Assembly (NCBI GenBank): GCA_036873755.1
Contig: JAVTVY010020421.1
Coordinates: 1 to 64,000 of the forward strand
Length of the DNA: 64,000 nucleotides
Source of the DNA: Hanleya hanleyi
Lineage: Eukaryota > Mollusca > Polyplacophora > Lepidopleurida > Hanleyidae
Reading direction: 5' to 3'
In this document: piece by piece, positions 22,895-33,685 of the stretch
Layout of the letters: every line of letters begins with the position of its first letter
Position numbering within the stretch: the first letter of the stretch is position 1
Translations under genes and position numbers: made by a program
The notes under the pieces: model-generated
The model's database searches: none
Seen by the model: only the letters and a program-made list of their open reading frames with translations
What the model was told of the DNA's origin: nothing

Positions 22895-25416
22895 AGTCAG
22901 GGCTGTTAGGGATTTTTTGGTTCACATTCTTCCAAAAGCACCAAATTTGGCCCATATGTCGTCCATACCATACTATTTCGATTTTTGACGGGCGCCAAGA
23001 CGGGCGCCCCCTAGGCCCGCCATATTCGGCAAAATTCAATATGGTCGCCACCCGGGGTAGAGGTCAATCGTAGTTAAATAACTAAAAGGGCTAGAAATAT
23101 GAATAATAACACTTTTTAGTGGTTTTGGGGGTCGGAGAATCTGATTGTGATCTTATTTCAACGATTTGAGGTCAAGGTCACCCTTTAGGGTCATCCTAAA
23201 GGTCATTTTGGGGACAAATTCGCCATTATCAGTGGTTTGGGGGCAAGATATATAAACTGCTTCATTCTATTGGTTTCCAGGGTTGAGTAACCCGAATCTG
23301 GTCTTATTTTGGCGATTCGGGGCAATATTTCATTTGAGAGTCGCGACAGAAGTCATCCGAACCAGAGGTCAATTGTAGGTATAACACCAAAAGAACCACA
23401 AATAATACCATAGAGGTTTGTGGCATTCTCCGATTCTGATCTTATTTTGAAGATTTGAGGTCACCCCATTTTGGGGTCAAAGGTCAAAGATCAACAGTTA
23501 CCACTAAGAACAATCGAACGAAGATTATTCAGGAACACATTATATTAAAATACTTCGGAGATGGCATCTGCTGACAAAATGCTATAACTATGCCGCTACG
23601 CCGCTATGTGTATTTAAATGTTCGAAATACAATACAAAGACCGCTTTAGCAACAATATACCAATGATTATTAGTACCTATACCTTCTGGCTTGTGCTCTC
23701 AAGAAACTGTGAAGTCGGGTCCCAGCCAGCAAGGCTGTGGAAGAGAGGTAGTGCCAAGGATTTGACGGACCGAGATCCGAACAAATGGTATGGACTGGAA
23801 TGTCACAATATTTTTTTCCAGTACCGAAGTCCACCAAGAGTTCCGATAGACCGAGGGTCTCCAAAGACCGGACATCGCTGTCCATCGTGCGAACATAGGC
23901 TGCTGTATGACCCTCCTCCGTGGCATGTGCTAGATGCAGGAGGACCGTGGTGTCCGCCTCGGAATGGTTGCACGGTTGAAGTATTGTGAGGTCACAACGC
24001 CTGTTGAAGAACACAGACTCAAAACGGGTATACACAGAAGGAGCTTTCCGCTCATGTCAGTCTTGGAGATCTGTGTGCTGATGAATGAGAAAGGCTCCTT
24101 TTTGTTAACATTTTTTAAGAAGCCGCTGATCCATTCATACTTCGGGATTTTAGGGGTTCAGGAAAAAGTATTGTGGCATTCCAGTCCAAACCATCTGTTC
24201 CGATCTTGGTCCGTCAAAGTCCGTAGCACTACCTCTCTTTCACAGCTTATTGGAGTGCAATAGAACGCTTCATCGTACTAATGTACAGCAAGGGATGTGG
24301 TGCAGCCGTTGTCAATGAGGCCAAGCATCACCTCTTCACTACTGCAACCAGATCGCTGGAAAACATCCCACCTCCCAAGCCGCGCTTTTGCAGCATGTGA
24401 AGCGAGCGCTGCTGCAAGCGAGTTTCTACTGGAGTCGCTTCACTCTAGCAGGAAATCCCTGACTTCAGTGAGTGGAGCTGGCACAAAGATTGTACCAGTA
24501 CATGGCAACCGCTATGGACCACTCTCAGCGACACTTCTATGGCATATGCCATTCTCATGCACTGCGGCTGACTCAAGGCATGCACGGGAAGGTGCAAATG
24601 GAACTGTGCCGATGTCCGATACACGATCCTTTGCAAATGCGAAGGCGGATGCGTTAATAACGAGAGCGATGATGACAAGTATTATATATTGCTTGCATTA
24701 TAGAGCGCAAGCCAGAAGACATAGGTAGTAACAGTAATGATTGGTATACTGTTGCTTAAGCGGTCTTTGTTTTGTATTTCGAACATTTAAATGCACGTAG
24801 CGGCATAGTTATAGCATTTTGTCAGCAGATGTCATCTCCGAAGTATTTTAGCAACATTTGTTCCTGAATAATCTTGTTTCGATTGTTTTTAGTAGCAACT
24901 GTTGATCTTTGACCTTTAAATCTCAAATGAGGTGACCATGACCTCAAATCGTCAAAATAAGGTCAGAATCTAATTCTCCGATGCCACAAAGCCCTATAGT
25001 ATTATTTGTGATTCTAGCCCTTTTGGTGTTTCCTATAATTGACCTCCGGTTGATCTCTGTTTCGAGTGACCTCTGTCGTGAATCTCACATGCAATATTGC
25101 CTCAAATGGTCAAAATATGGCCAGATTCGGGTTACTCAACCCCGAAAATCGATAAAATGATTTAGTTTGTATATCGCGACTAAAAACCACTAAAAATGAC
25201 GAATTTGACCTCAAAATGACCTTTAGGGTGACCTTGACCTCTAACCCGGGTGGCGGCCATAATGAATTTCGCCAATATGGCGGCCCCAGGGGGGCGACTA
25301 CCTTGGCGCCCGTCAAAAATCGAAAAGGTATTGTATGGGCGACATATGGGCCAAATTTGGTGCTTTTGGAAGAATCTGAACCAAACAGTCCCTTTTATGC
25401 CCTAACATCCCGGACT
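22895..25416. mobile_element. 2.5-kb element with 0.7-0.8 kb terminal inverted repeats
   Basis: The outer ends AGTCAGGGCTGTTAGGG and CCCTAACATCCCGGACT are inverted. The arms (about 22,895-23,703 and 24,705-25,416) share many blocks, such as CCAAATTTGGCCCATATGTC and GCTATAACTATGCCGCTACG. A further internal inverted pair (23,735-23,820 and 24,170-24,250) brackets the middle. Arms contain AGGTCA-like iterations. The target duplication is unclear. Confidence 0.7.
23670..24035 (-). pseudogene. fragment of a transposon-associated hypothetical protein
   Basis: The frame contains PCNHSEADTTVLLHLAHATE, YVRTMDSDV and FGTGKKYCDIPVHTI. I recognise the pattern N-H-x-E-A-D-T-x-x-L-x-H, V-R-T-x-D-x-D-V, FGTG-K from an uncharacterised protein family common in mollusc and cnidarian genomes and often linked to repeats. 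Another part may survive on the plus strand at about 24,310-24,470 (LLQHVKRALLQASFYWSR in one frame, with a frameshift). The two parts lie in opposite orientation, so the interior is rearranged. No intact protein remains. Confidence 0.5.
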
Positions 25417-25440
25417 AGTACGCAAATGAAGTTAATACAT

Positions 25441-26139
25441 CATCAGTGTAGTGTTTAGGGAGTCAGTTTAGTATACGCAGCGTGGGGCACAGACAGTCCA
25501 GTCGTGTCCACAGATGACGGTGATCTATCACAATCGAAAACATCGAAAACGCCAATTGCACTTAGGCCACTCGGACATCACGAAACAACTGGAGATAAGG
25601 AGTATGTGGAAAGGGCGCATTCAATTGGATCTTAAAGGATAACTCGACTGAACATTTTGCTTTATTTATTTTTATTATTATTTGTTTTCGCTCTACTTTT
25701 CTTCCTTGCTAATGTATTTGTGAATTGACATGTTTTCCGGGAATTGCGACAATTGTGTCATTAGTAGTTGCTACAGCGCCGCCGAAATTAATCGGCGTTG
25801 GAGTTGAGGGTATAGTTCCTAGATTCGGAATGTCAATTTACAAAGACATTTTCAAGTGAGAAATGTAGAGCGAAAAACAAAGAACTAAAATTAAATAAAA
25901 CAAAACGTTCAGGCGAGTTATCCTTTAAGATCCAATTGAATACGCCCTTTCCACATACTCCTTATCTCCAGCTGTTTCGTGATGCTCGAGTGGCCTTAGA
26001 CGCCTATCCTAACTGCAATTGACGTTTTCGATGTTGATTGTGATTGTGACAGATCACCGTCGTCATCTGTGGACACGACTGGACTGTCTGTGCTCGACGC
26101 TGCGTATACTAAACTGACTCCCTATACACTACACTGATG
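25441..26139. mobile_element. 699-bp foldback element
   Basis: The arms pair over almost the full length: CATCAGTGTAGTGTTTAGGG against CCCTATACACTACACTGATG at the tips, then TGTCCACAGATGACGGTGAT, AGATAAGGAGTATGTGGAAA and TTTTCGCTCTAC further in. Only about 100 bp near 25,750-25,830 is unpaired. There is no coding content. It sits 24 bp from the element ending at 25,416. Confidence 0.8.
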
Positions 26140-27030
26140 AGAATATTTCGTGAACGGTCGGAATTTTTTTTTCGGTTCCGTCTATTCTATCTATGGGAAC
26201 CCTCCGGAAACTAATATTATAGGTTCCGTGAAATAATTGTATGGGAACCTTTTTTTCATGTCACAAAATGTTGTTTAAATTGTTGTTTTCATTTGCCATT
26301 TGTCTTTTATAAAATTGTGATCATTGGTCAAGCATGGTGAATTGGCTGCAAGGTATTTGAAGAATTAGAGTATAGTTACTTCACAGAGGTTCGTTAGTGA
26401 TTCTGTCAACATAGATCAAAATTGAATGTGGGGCCACGAGTCTTGTCGTATAGATTGACAGTGTACCGTGCACACTTTGCAGCGCAGAATACACGCCTTG
26501 CCGATCCTCTAAAAATAGGAAAAATCGCCATGTTTCCTTCTCATAGTGCAATGCGAACCACGAGTAAACTTTTGCCTCACGAATGCTGTAAGTATAGGCA
26601 CGGACTGAAAATTGACGAAAAAAGTTATATTTTACATGATTTCTTCAGACTTCTTTCACTCTAGAACAGCTCAGTGATAATTCAGGTCCCTGTCAGCTTC
26701 TGACACGGTCTAGAAACAAACTTATGACGGTGATTTCCCCCGAGGCCCATGTTGAAGACATATCTGAATCTTGCTCCTGAAAAGGGGGCAATAAATCTTC
26801 TTTTTTGCCACTTTCAAACGACCGGCAAGTCGTGTATTGAAATGTTCCGATTATTGTCAGTTTATACTGGGTCAAAGTCAACACTGAACGGCCAATTTCT
26901 AACTGTTTTTAGGAAACCAGTTCTCCCCTTTCGTTTCGGGGCTTCTGACATTCCCCAGTCAAACACAAAGAGCAACAGAATTGTACTATACATGCGTGTG
27001 AAACTTTGACATTTCCCACAACGTTGACTG
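26140..27030. other. no gene seen
   Basis: Left flank of the Polinton. A weak inverted GGTTCCGT/ATGGGAACC pair lies at about 26,176-26,250. Frames here lack any recognised domain. Confidence 0.45.
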
Positions 27031-27036
27031 CACGTT
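27031..27036. repeat. target site duplication, left (CACGTT)
   Basis: CACGTT directly precedes the left end and follows the right end (41,569-41,574). Six base pairs is the duplication length known for Polintons. Confidence 0.9.
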
Positions 27037-27929
27037 AGTAGTATATATAACGGATTTAAGGCCACATTTTCCAGGGAGGTAACTCTTGGTTCCCGTGGAG
27101 CTTTCGCCAGGGGGCGCCACCAGCTCAAGGTGACATGCAGGTATGACGTCACTTCCGGTCTGGGTGAATGGGGCGTGATCTGTGAACATGATAGGACATG
27201 TACTGACCTGTCTGTGGGGTTTTTCCACAATGTCGTTCACCTCCGTGTGCCTTCGGTCACCTCCGTGTCTCTTCGGTCACCTTCGTGTCTTTTCGTTCAG
27301 GTCCGTGTCTTTTCGATTACCCCTAAATAGGGGTCTGTATTATACAATATACAGGCCTGTATGGGATATGGGGATGGTCATTTTTGAACATGATAGGACA
27401 TGTACTGACCTGTCTGTGGGGGTTTTCCCGCCAGAATTTCGCTGACGTCTGCTTGGGCTGGGGGTTGTCACGTGCCGAACACATGGCTCCCCGAATTGCA
27501 ACATTGTTGCACGTTCGCTACAATGTTGCGGCATCGTGAACACCTGGTCTGGTGCATATGTGTCTGCGTGAGTGAGTTCACGTGCCGAACACCTGGCTCC
27601 CCGAATTGCAACAATGTTGCACGTTCGCTACAATGTTGCGGCGACCGTGAACATCTGGTCTGGCGTCTGCGTGAGTGAGCTCACGTGCCGAACACCTGGC
27701 TCCCTGAGATCAAGGCATGTCCAGACTTGTTCTGGGTTGTACAGTTCTGCCATGCAGAGGACGGGTACTAGGAATGCATATTAAATCTATAGACAAAGTG
27801 TATGGAAATAGACGTTTTGGGGTCTAGGTGGGCCACTAGTGGGTCGATGGAGTCGTATGAGGTATCAATGTGAAGCATTCGTGAAGGCGCATCCGACGGG
27901 CTGGGTGTGGGGTTGAAATATCGTCATTC

Positions 27930-28245
27930 TGCGCATGCGCGGTAGACAAAGGGTATGGAAATAGCCGTTTTGGGGTCTAGGTGGGCCACTAATGGACCGA
28001 TGGGGTCGAGTGAGGTATCAATGTGAAGCCCATGTGAGGGGGCATCCCACGGGGTGGATGTGGGGTCGGAATATCGTCATTCTGCGCATGCGCAATAGAC
28101 AAAGGGTATGAAAATAGACGTTTTGGGATCTAGGTGAGCCACTAATGAGCCGATGGAGTTGAGTGAGGTATCAATGTGAAGCATATGTGAGGGGGCATCC
28201 GATTGGACTAGTGTCTCGGCCGTTGTCAACATTCTGCGCACGCGC
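27930..28245 (+). promoter_or_regulatory. three NRF-1-like palindromes, left repeat
   Basis: TGCGCATGCGCG (27,930), TGCGCATGCGCA (28,083) and TGCGCACGCGCA (28,234) sit 153 and 151 bp apart. The last two fit the known NRF-1 consensus YGCGCAYGCGCR exactly and the first does so as well. Binding is an inference. Confidence 0.5.
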
Positions 28246-28524
28246 AGACAGGGAATTCTGGGAAAAGGGGGTGTGGAATAGGCGTTTTAGGGTTTAGGTG
28301 AGCCCCTAATGATCCTATGGTGTCGTAGGAGGTCTTATTTTGAAGCTGTCTGTGTGTGTGTGAATGGGGTGTGACCTGGGAACATGATAGGAATGCATGT
28401 ACTGACCTGTCTGTGGGGTTTTTCCCGGCCCGGCCCGGCCCGCCCCGGCCGCAGCGCGCGGACGCACGGGTTATCCGGAAGTGCGCGGCATCACCGGAAG
28501 TGCGCGGATGAATGTCGGGTCAAA

Positions 28525-28563
28525 AGGTCAAAGGTCACATCGAGGTCAAAAGGTCAAAGGTCT
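28525..28563 (+). promoter_or_regulatory. two DR1-type nuclear receptor half-site pairs
   Basis: AGGTCAAAGGTCA at 28,525 is a perfect direct repeat of AGGTCA spaced by one base, the DR1 layout used by RXR/HNF4-type receptors. AGGTCAAAGGTCT follows at 28,551. The pair is kept in the right repeat. Confidence 0.4.
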
Positions 28564-29019
28564 CCCTTTCGGCAAGGTTCGGCAACAATGTTGCGACATC
28601 GATATACAGAGCTTGAACCCAAAAAGGGGATTGTAAATTAACCTGGGAAGGATGGGCAGTTCCATTTGCACCAATCAGCGGTCGAGAAAAAGTGCCAATG
28701 AGCGATCGATAAAAGAACCAATGGACGGGTACTAGAATTTCGCTCACGTCTGCGTCTACATCCGGGTACTAGAATGCTTTCGCCTACGCCCGCGCCTACA
28801 TCCGGGTTCTTGTACACCCGGGTAATGTTTTCTGGACATGGATGGGTTACCTTTGGCTCCATTCTAGGCCACTGATTGGCTAATACGGTGTTCAAAGCCA
28901 GTTTCATGTATTATGCTCATATAGAAAACACACAAGACAGGGTTTTTTTTGGTGAGATCTCATTTTGTTTTTTATTCAACAATAACTAACAACAACAACG
29001 TGAGAACAACCACGTGACA

Positions 29020-29155
29020 AGTGAAGCCCAGAACAGGGGGCTTGTACAATGAAAGAACTGAAGCCCAGAACAGGGGGCTTGTAAGCTTAAGCCCAGAACA
29101 GGGGGCTTGTACATTGAAAGAACTTAAGCCCAGAACGGGGCTTGTACATTGAAAT
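29020..29155. repeat. four copies of a short repeat from the protease gene end
   Basis: AAGCCCAGAACAGGGGGCTT with GTACAWTGAAAGAACT recurs four times in about 37-bp steps. The innermost copy encodes the last residues and the stop of the protease. AAGCCC and GGGCTT make each unit a small hairpin. From 28,811 to 29,020 I see only noncoding sequence. Confidence 0.75.
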
Positions 29156-29597
29156 GATGGGCGGCCCAGTCATATACGAATACATCGCGGTCCTCGGCCT
29201 TGGGGTACTCGTCAAACATCTGTACGATGGTAGATAAGGTTCTGCCCCGGCATCGATGGTACAGGTAAAACAAGCAATATTGTCCGCACACGCTACTGGT
29301 CAGGCTTTGCAACGTTTCACTGTTCCAACACCACGTCTCTGTGCCTTGATCCATGAAGTCTGTGAAATCGGGATGGAGGGGTGGCAGGCCGTACGGGTCA
29401 ACGTATTCGCCCTGCTGTTCTGTCAAGTACACGGCCACCCAATGTTCACCGGGCCGATCCATCGGGTCCGTGTTGATAACGTATGCAGCAGGATACATAC
29501 GGTCTAATGGGAACACATCTCGGGCGAACACCCCTTGAAAGACCATTCGTGTCCCTGGGTCATTCTCCAGCACGGTGGTTATCTGGTCTGTATCCAT
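29124..29597 (-). CDS. adenain-like cysteine protease (Polinton PRO)
   Basis: The likely start is ATG 29,597, one base after the capsid-gene stop; upstream codons in this frame overlap that gene. The product is about 157 residues. The catalytic layout of adenovirus-type proteases (C5 family) is visible: GEHWVAVYL with the histidine, YVDPYGLPP with the acidic residue and a glutamine-cysteine region ending SSVCGQYCLFYL with the nucleophile. In viruses of this kind the enzyme cleaves capsid and core precursors during maturation. Length and motif order are normal and no break is seen, so this is one of the few intact genes of the element. It is the last gene of the block. Confidence 0.9.
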   Translation of the reverse strand: MDTDQITTVLENDPGTRMVFQGVFARDVFPLDRMYPAAYVINTDPMDRPGEHWVAVYLTEQQGEYVDPYGLPPLHPDFTDFMDQGTETWCWNSETLQSLTSSVCGQYCLFYLYHRCRGRTLSTIVQMFDEYPKAEDRDVFVYDWAAHHFNVQAPFWA

Positions 29598-29598
29598 G

Positions 29599-30869
29599 TT
29601 AGGTGGAAAAGTCACACAGGACGTTGCGCGCCTTGTCCACTTGAATGATGTTGTCAAACTCGTCGTAGCAGATCACATTGACGGTGGTCGCCAGGGCTCG
29701 TGCAAAGTGGATTTCCAACCGTAAATTGCCTTGCTTGGCCAGGGCCAGCTGATGGTCGTTCTCTAAGGTGGGGGGCAGATCGAAACAGAACAACGTGTAT
29801 CCGTTCGCGTAGTCCTCCCGACTGATCATATTCCCTTCGTCCTGGTCGATTTGACCGGTGGCTGCAAACAGGCTCTGATAGGCTCGAATGAAATTCCTGC
29901 GCCCAAAGTTCGGTGTTAAGGCCGTGGCTGGGATCTGTTGTCCATCCACATGCAGGGCCACAACATTGATGCCGAAATGTTTAAAGGCAAACGGATTCTC
30001 TGGGTAGGCTCCGCTGAAATTGGTATTTTCCACACAGGCCAGGATCAATCGCTTCGGTAGTTCCCCCAGGAACAGGTTTTCTTTGTTGGCGCTCATATTT
30101 CCAGCAGGCACAGAGAACACTTTGGTTTGTACACGTCGGATAGGGTACTGGGCTGGGTTTGTTTCCAAGGCTTTGAGGTGTCCCAGTTGAACGGCTGGAT
30201 TCGGTTTCACTTTTCGGACATACAGGACTGCGTCTTGGATGACAATCTTATAGTTGGCTGCATGTCCGTCTACGTCAGTGGCCATCAAGGCGAAGGTCGG
30301 AGGCGCCCGTATCAGTCGGATTTTGATGGGGATCTTGTTCAAGAGGTACCGGTCTTGCATGAAAATGTCTGCGCAGTCGACCCATGAGATCCACCGAGGC
30401 GCCGTTGGCGGTGAAAGCCTTCCGCTTGTTATATCCTTCATTGTCCACCGTGCTCATGTGCTCGGCTGTGTCCTGGTAGAATAAAGCGGCTGTCAGCTGA
30501 GATTTTTTAGCCTCTCGTCCATACGACAACAGCGTCTCGATGTAGGCTCGATAGGGGTACGTGTTGGTCGAGTCACTGATGAGTTTGTCGCTGAGAAAAA
30601 AATCCACCTGTTGAAACATCGAGTGCAGCCAGAGATTCGTCGGGCCCACCGTTGCAGCTTGGATGATTCTGGAGCCATCCCCATTGACCACCTTGGCTTT
30701 CACATACAAGTATGTATGGGCTAAATCCACATAGGCCGCATCCGCATTACTGATGGTGAACTCGATGGGCCCTGTTTCGTTGATGCTGGAGAGCGGGAGG
30801 TGCTCCACCCATAATCCTTGTTCGGCACTGGTCTATTTGGGCGGTTTGGGCGGCGTGGATCAAGGACAT
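29599..30869 (-). pseudogene. major capsid protein, F54H12.2-like double jelly roll (broken)
   Basis: This gene matches the uncharacterised F54H12.2 family, now understood as the Polinton hexon-like capsid protein. PIEFTISNADAAYVDLAHTY near the N-terminus and NPFAFKHFGINVVALHVDG and NGYTLFCFDLPP near the C-terminus are characteristic. The family start (MSLIH, ATG 30,869) lies three bases after the stop of the gene before. The first stretch, the middle part (to about 30,400) and the rest (from about 30,400) lie in different frames, so at least two frameshifts break it. It would form the trimeric capsomers of a virion. Confidence 0.88.
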
Positions 30870-30871
30870 GT

Positions 30872-31275
30872 TCAAGAAAAGATATCCTGGGTCTTCGATG
30901 TGCGTCGTCGCTGGGTCGGTCGTCGACTGGTGCGTGGTCTCGGTGGTGCAGGTCTTTTATTCCCTACGGTGCGTTGTGCTTTGGCCACCAAGACGCCTCC
31001 TGCTTCTTTGGCCCGCCGTTTCAAGGCTTCTTTGGGTGCCGTACCCCCAAGACATCACCGGCCACTTACAGTCCACTGCGTACCGCTTGTTTGCCGATTG
31101 GTTTCACCCCACGTGTCATCAAGGGCAGGAACGTTTTGACGATGCTCCCGAGTATGTTCCCCAGCCCATGTCCTCGTTGAATGCGTGCACCACTTAAGAC
31201 GGGAAGGCCACCGCCGGCCTGTTGGGCATAATAGTCCATATAGATGCGTGCATCGCACTCGTAAGGGACCTTCAT
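30872..31275 (-). pseudogene. basic core protein, pVI/pX-like (frameshifted)
   Basis: The start ATG 31,275 shares its A with the penton stop (TAATG). MDYYAQQAGGGLPV and GHGLGNILGSIVKTFLPL are typical of the small protein between penton and major capsid genes in Polintons, an amphipathic segment similar in style to adenovirus core/pVI proteins. A frameshift near 31,066 moves the basic remainder (KEALKRRAKEAGGVLVAK, then a PRPRTSRRPTQRRR tail) to another frame, ending at 30,872. The role in binding DNA or membrane is inferred from composition and position. Confidence 0.7.
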
Positions 31276-31683
31276 TATACAAAGTGGGGAGCACGTGCTT
31301 GTCGAAAATGAAGTGTCAGCACCACTTTTCCTCGTTCGAATGCCACCGGTCGTCCCGTGTCATCTCTTATATCCACCGTGATAGTGTTGTTGTCGGTTTG
31401 TCGTACGGGTAGGTAGAGCATGTGAGTGAAACTGTGGGTGACTTGATCTCCATACGTCTTTTTAATGGGGACCACCCGTAACAGAGGTGTGTTGATATCG
31501 CCCACGATGTGGTTGTCGACTACGTCCGAGTAGACGTAGAGTCCGTACATACCCAACTTCATATCCACCGGGATCTGGCCATGGTCCTCGGATGGACCCG
31601 TGTTGGTCGCGTGAGCGAGACCCAGCATTTGCTGTAGGATAGGACTCAGTACGACACTCACGTTGGCGGTGAGGAGGATCTCC
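31275..31683 (-). pseudogene. penton-like minor capsid protein, C-terminal part
   Basis: HIVGDINTPLLRVVPI, HSFTHMLYLPV and DIRDDTGRPVAFERGKVVLT are the C-terminal signatures of the Polinton minor capsid (single jelly roll, penton-like) protein. The N-terminal part lies at 33,278-33,652. A retroelement inserted between the two, so the gene is split by about 1.6 kb. The protein would occupy the fivefold vertices. Confidence 0.88.
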
Positions 31684-33277
31684 CAAACTGCATTTACTCT
31701 GAAAGATTTATTTAACAATCACAAAAAGTTTCTCAGGGAAAGAGGTATTTGTCTTTCAACCAATCATAACGACATACCAAAACTATACTGGACTCCCAAA
31801 ATGCATAAATCACCATACAAAGCTAGATTCATAGCTGGTTCTAGAAGCTGCACCACCAAGCTTCTTTCAACCCTATTGACGAGGGCCCTTCAGGAGGTAA
31901 AAGCATTTTGGGAAAGGTATTGCGCCATTATTTCTAAGAACTCTGGCGTTGAAGGTATGTGGATATTGAAAAACTCAAAATGTCCTACGGAAGAACTTGA
32001 TGCTAAAGGTCACATACCGTACAGACATGTATCCACATGGGATTTCTCGACTCTCTATACTACAATCCCTCATCAGGACCGTATAAGTTCATTAATAGTA
32101 TCTGTGTTCAAGAAAACTGATCGTAGATATATTAATGTCGGAAGCCATAAAGCATTCTTTAGCTCTACTACATACAAGAGATATCATTCATGGGATGTTT
32201 CTTTGTTTATAGAGTTGCTTGAATTTCTCATTAAAAATATCTAAGTGAAATTTGGCAACACAATATATCAGCAGCATATAGGTATTCCAATGGGTACTAA
32301 TTGTGCACCCCTGTTGGCTGACCTGTATCTGTTCTCTTATGAATATGAATATATGCAGGCGCTTTCAAAAACCGATCCATTCAAAGGCCGTTCCTTCTCA
32401 TTCACCAAACGCTATATAGACGATCTTCTCGCTGTGGATAACCGCTATATAAATGAGGCAGTGAAGGATATATATCCACCTTCACTGGATTTGAAGGAAA
32501 CTACAGATAGCCCTACAGGCACATCATATTTAGAACTATATCTCTATAAAAATGAAGCGGGCATTCTCTCTCGTCGACTTTATGACAAAGAGATGATTAC
32601 AATTTCGACATCGTAAACTATCCCTTTCTGGACAGTAATATTCCAGTGGGACCTGCATATGGCGTATACATATCTCGCTTAGTAGCATTTGCTAGATCCT
32701 GTGTTAAATGTGACGATTTTAATCAACGTCACGAAACACTGGTGCAGAAACTTAAAAAACAGGGCTATTCCACCAAGCGCCTACACTCAAAGTTTCTCAA
32801 ATTTGGCGATACATATCGCATGCTGATAGCAAAATACGAACGTAGCGTGCAAGATCTATGGCGCTACGTTTCGTAACTTGTGTCTAATTCCGCTTAACCC
32901 GGGGCTAGGGGCCGTATGAACCATGTACTTCAAGATCCTCATGGTACTCATATGAACAGTCACAATCAAAGCGTAACTGAGATACATCATTCTTTAGATG
33001 GCGACTTTACAACGAATATTATGGATTAAGAATACTGATCAGCGATACGGATTTGATATTTTTGGAACATCATGATGTCTTGCCGGCATCATTGAAAACT
33101 GTTGACCGCTTCTCTCTTGCAGGAAAGAAGCCTATGTTTTTGTATACTATGATTGTCTTTTTGAATTTGGTGCTAATACTGTTATATGGAAATGGAATAG
33201 GTCTTTGGATTATGGACGCGGATATTCTCTAATGGACGACGGCTGGATTATGAATGACGGACTAGACGCTTGTAATT
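31684..33277 (+). mobile_element. Penelope-like retroelement, 5'-truncated, inside the penton gene
   Basis: The RT reading frame has IPKLYWTPKMHKSPYKARFI, STWDFSTLYTTIPH, IGIPMGTNCAPLLADLYL and FTKRYIDDLLAVDN, the order of RT motifs in Penelope-like enzymes (YIDD active site). A TAA interrupts it at 32,242-32,244 and a frameshift follows near 32,590. Downstream come a C-terminal segment (PAGVYISRLVAFARSC-type, 32,646-32,876) and a 400-bp noncoding tail ending GACGCTTGTAATT. No GIY-YIG endonuclease is seen; the 5' part is missing. Family placement is by motif order only. Confidence 0.75.
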
Positions 33278-33652
33278 GTCGTTGTGTGCGTTGTAATCGA
33301 AGTCTACGTGATTCTTGAAGGGAAAGGATTTGATGGGTTTTGAAACATTCGTGACCTCCCGTAGAGCCTTATAATGCAACAGTCTTGTCAGCCCCTGCAT
33401 GAACCCCTTGGGGGTATCGTATTGGCCTTCGGGGAGGTTGAGTCGAGTGTTTTTGCCTTCGTAGGTCACCTCGTACCACACTTCATTGGCTCGCACGTTG
33501 TACCACGAGTAAGGGTATTGGATATCCGCGAGGCCACATTCCCATCGTCCAGGTAAATGCAACGGTTGCGGTAACTGGGTGACGTACTTGGCCAAAGTGT
33601 TGTCAGGAAACACATCCAGCGAACTGTTACTGGGTAGGGTGAGGTAAAACAT
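33278..33652 (-). pseudogene. penton-like minor capsid protein, N-terminal part
   Basis: It starts at ATG 33,652. FYLTLPSNSSLDVFPDNTLA, YVTQLPQPLHLPGRWECGLA and IQYPYSWYN are the classic N-terminus of this family. The frame runs into the retroelement after FDYNAHND at 33,278. TATTAAAA at 33,684-33,691 lies 32-39 bp upstream and contains the TAA stop of the preceding gene. Confidence 0.9.
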
Positions 33653-33685
33653 GGCGACTGAGCTGTCCTGCTGCTGCTGTTGGTT

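Larger units (their letters stand above)
27037..28810 (+). repeat. Polinton left terminal inverted repeat
   Basis: About 1,774 bp pairing with 39,158-41,568. It contains, from the tip inward, a 20-bp minisatellite (TCGGTCACCTCCGTGTCT type, 27,240-27,320), an ACCTGTCTGTGGGG motif (three times), CAACATTGTTGC-type repeats, three 152-bp units, a GC-rich block near 28,425-28,505 and AGGTCA repeats. Confidence 0.88.

Noticed and set aside
30753..31197. Several plus-strand frames of 109-128 codons across the capsid and core genes
   Set aside because: They are antisense shadows of the GC-rich Polinton genes.
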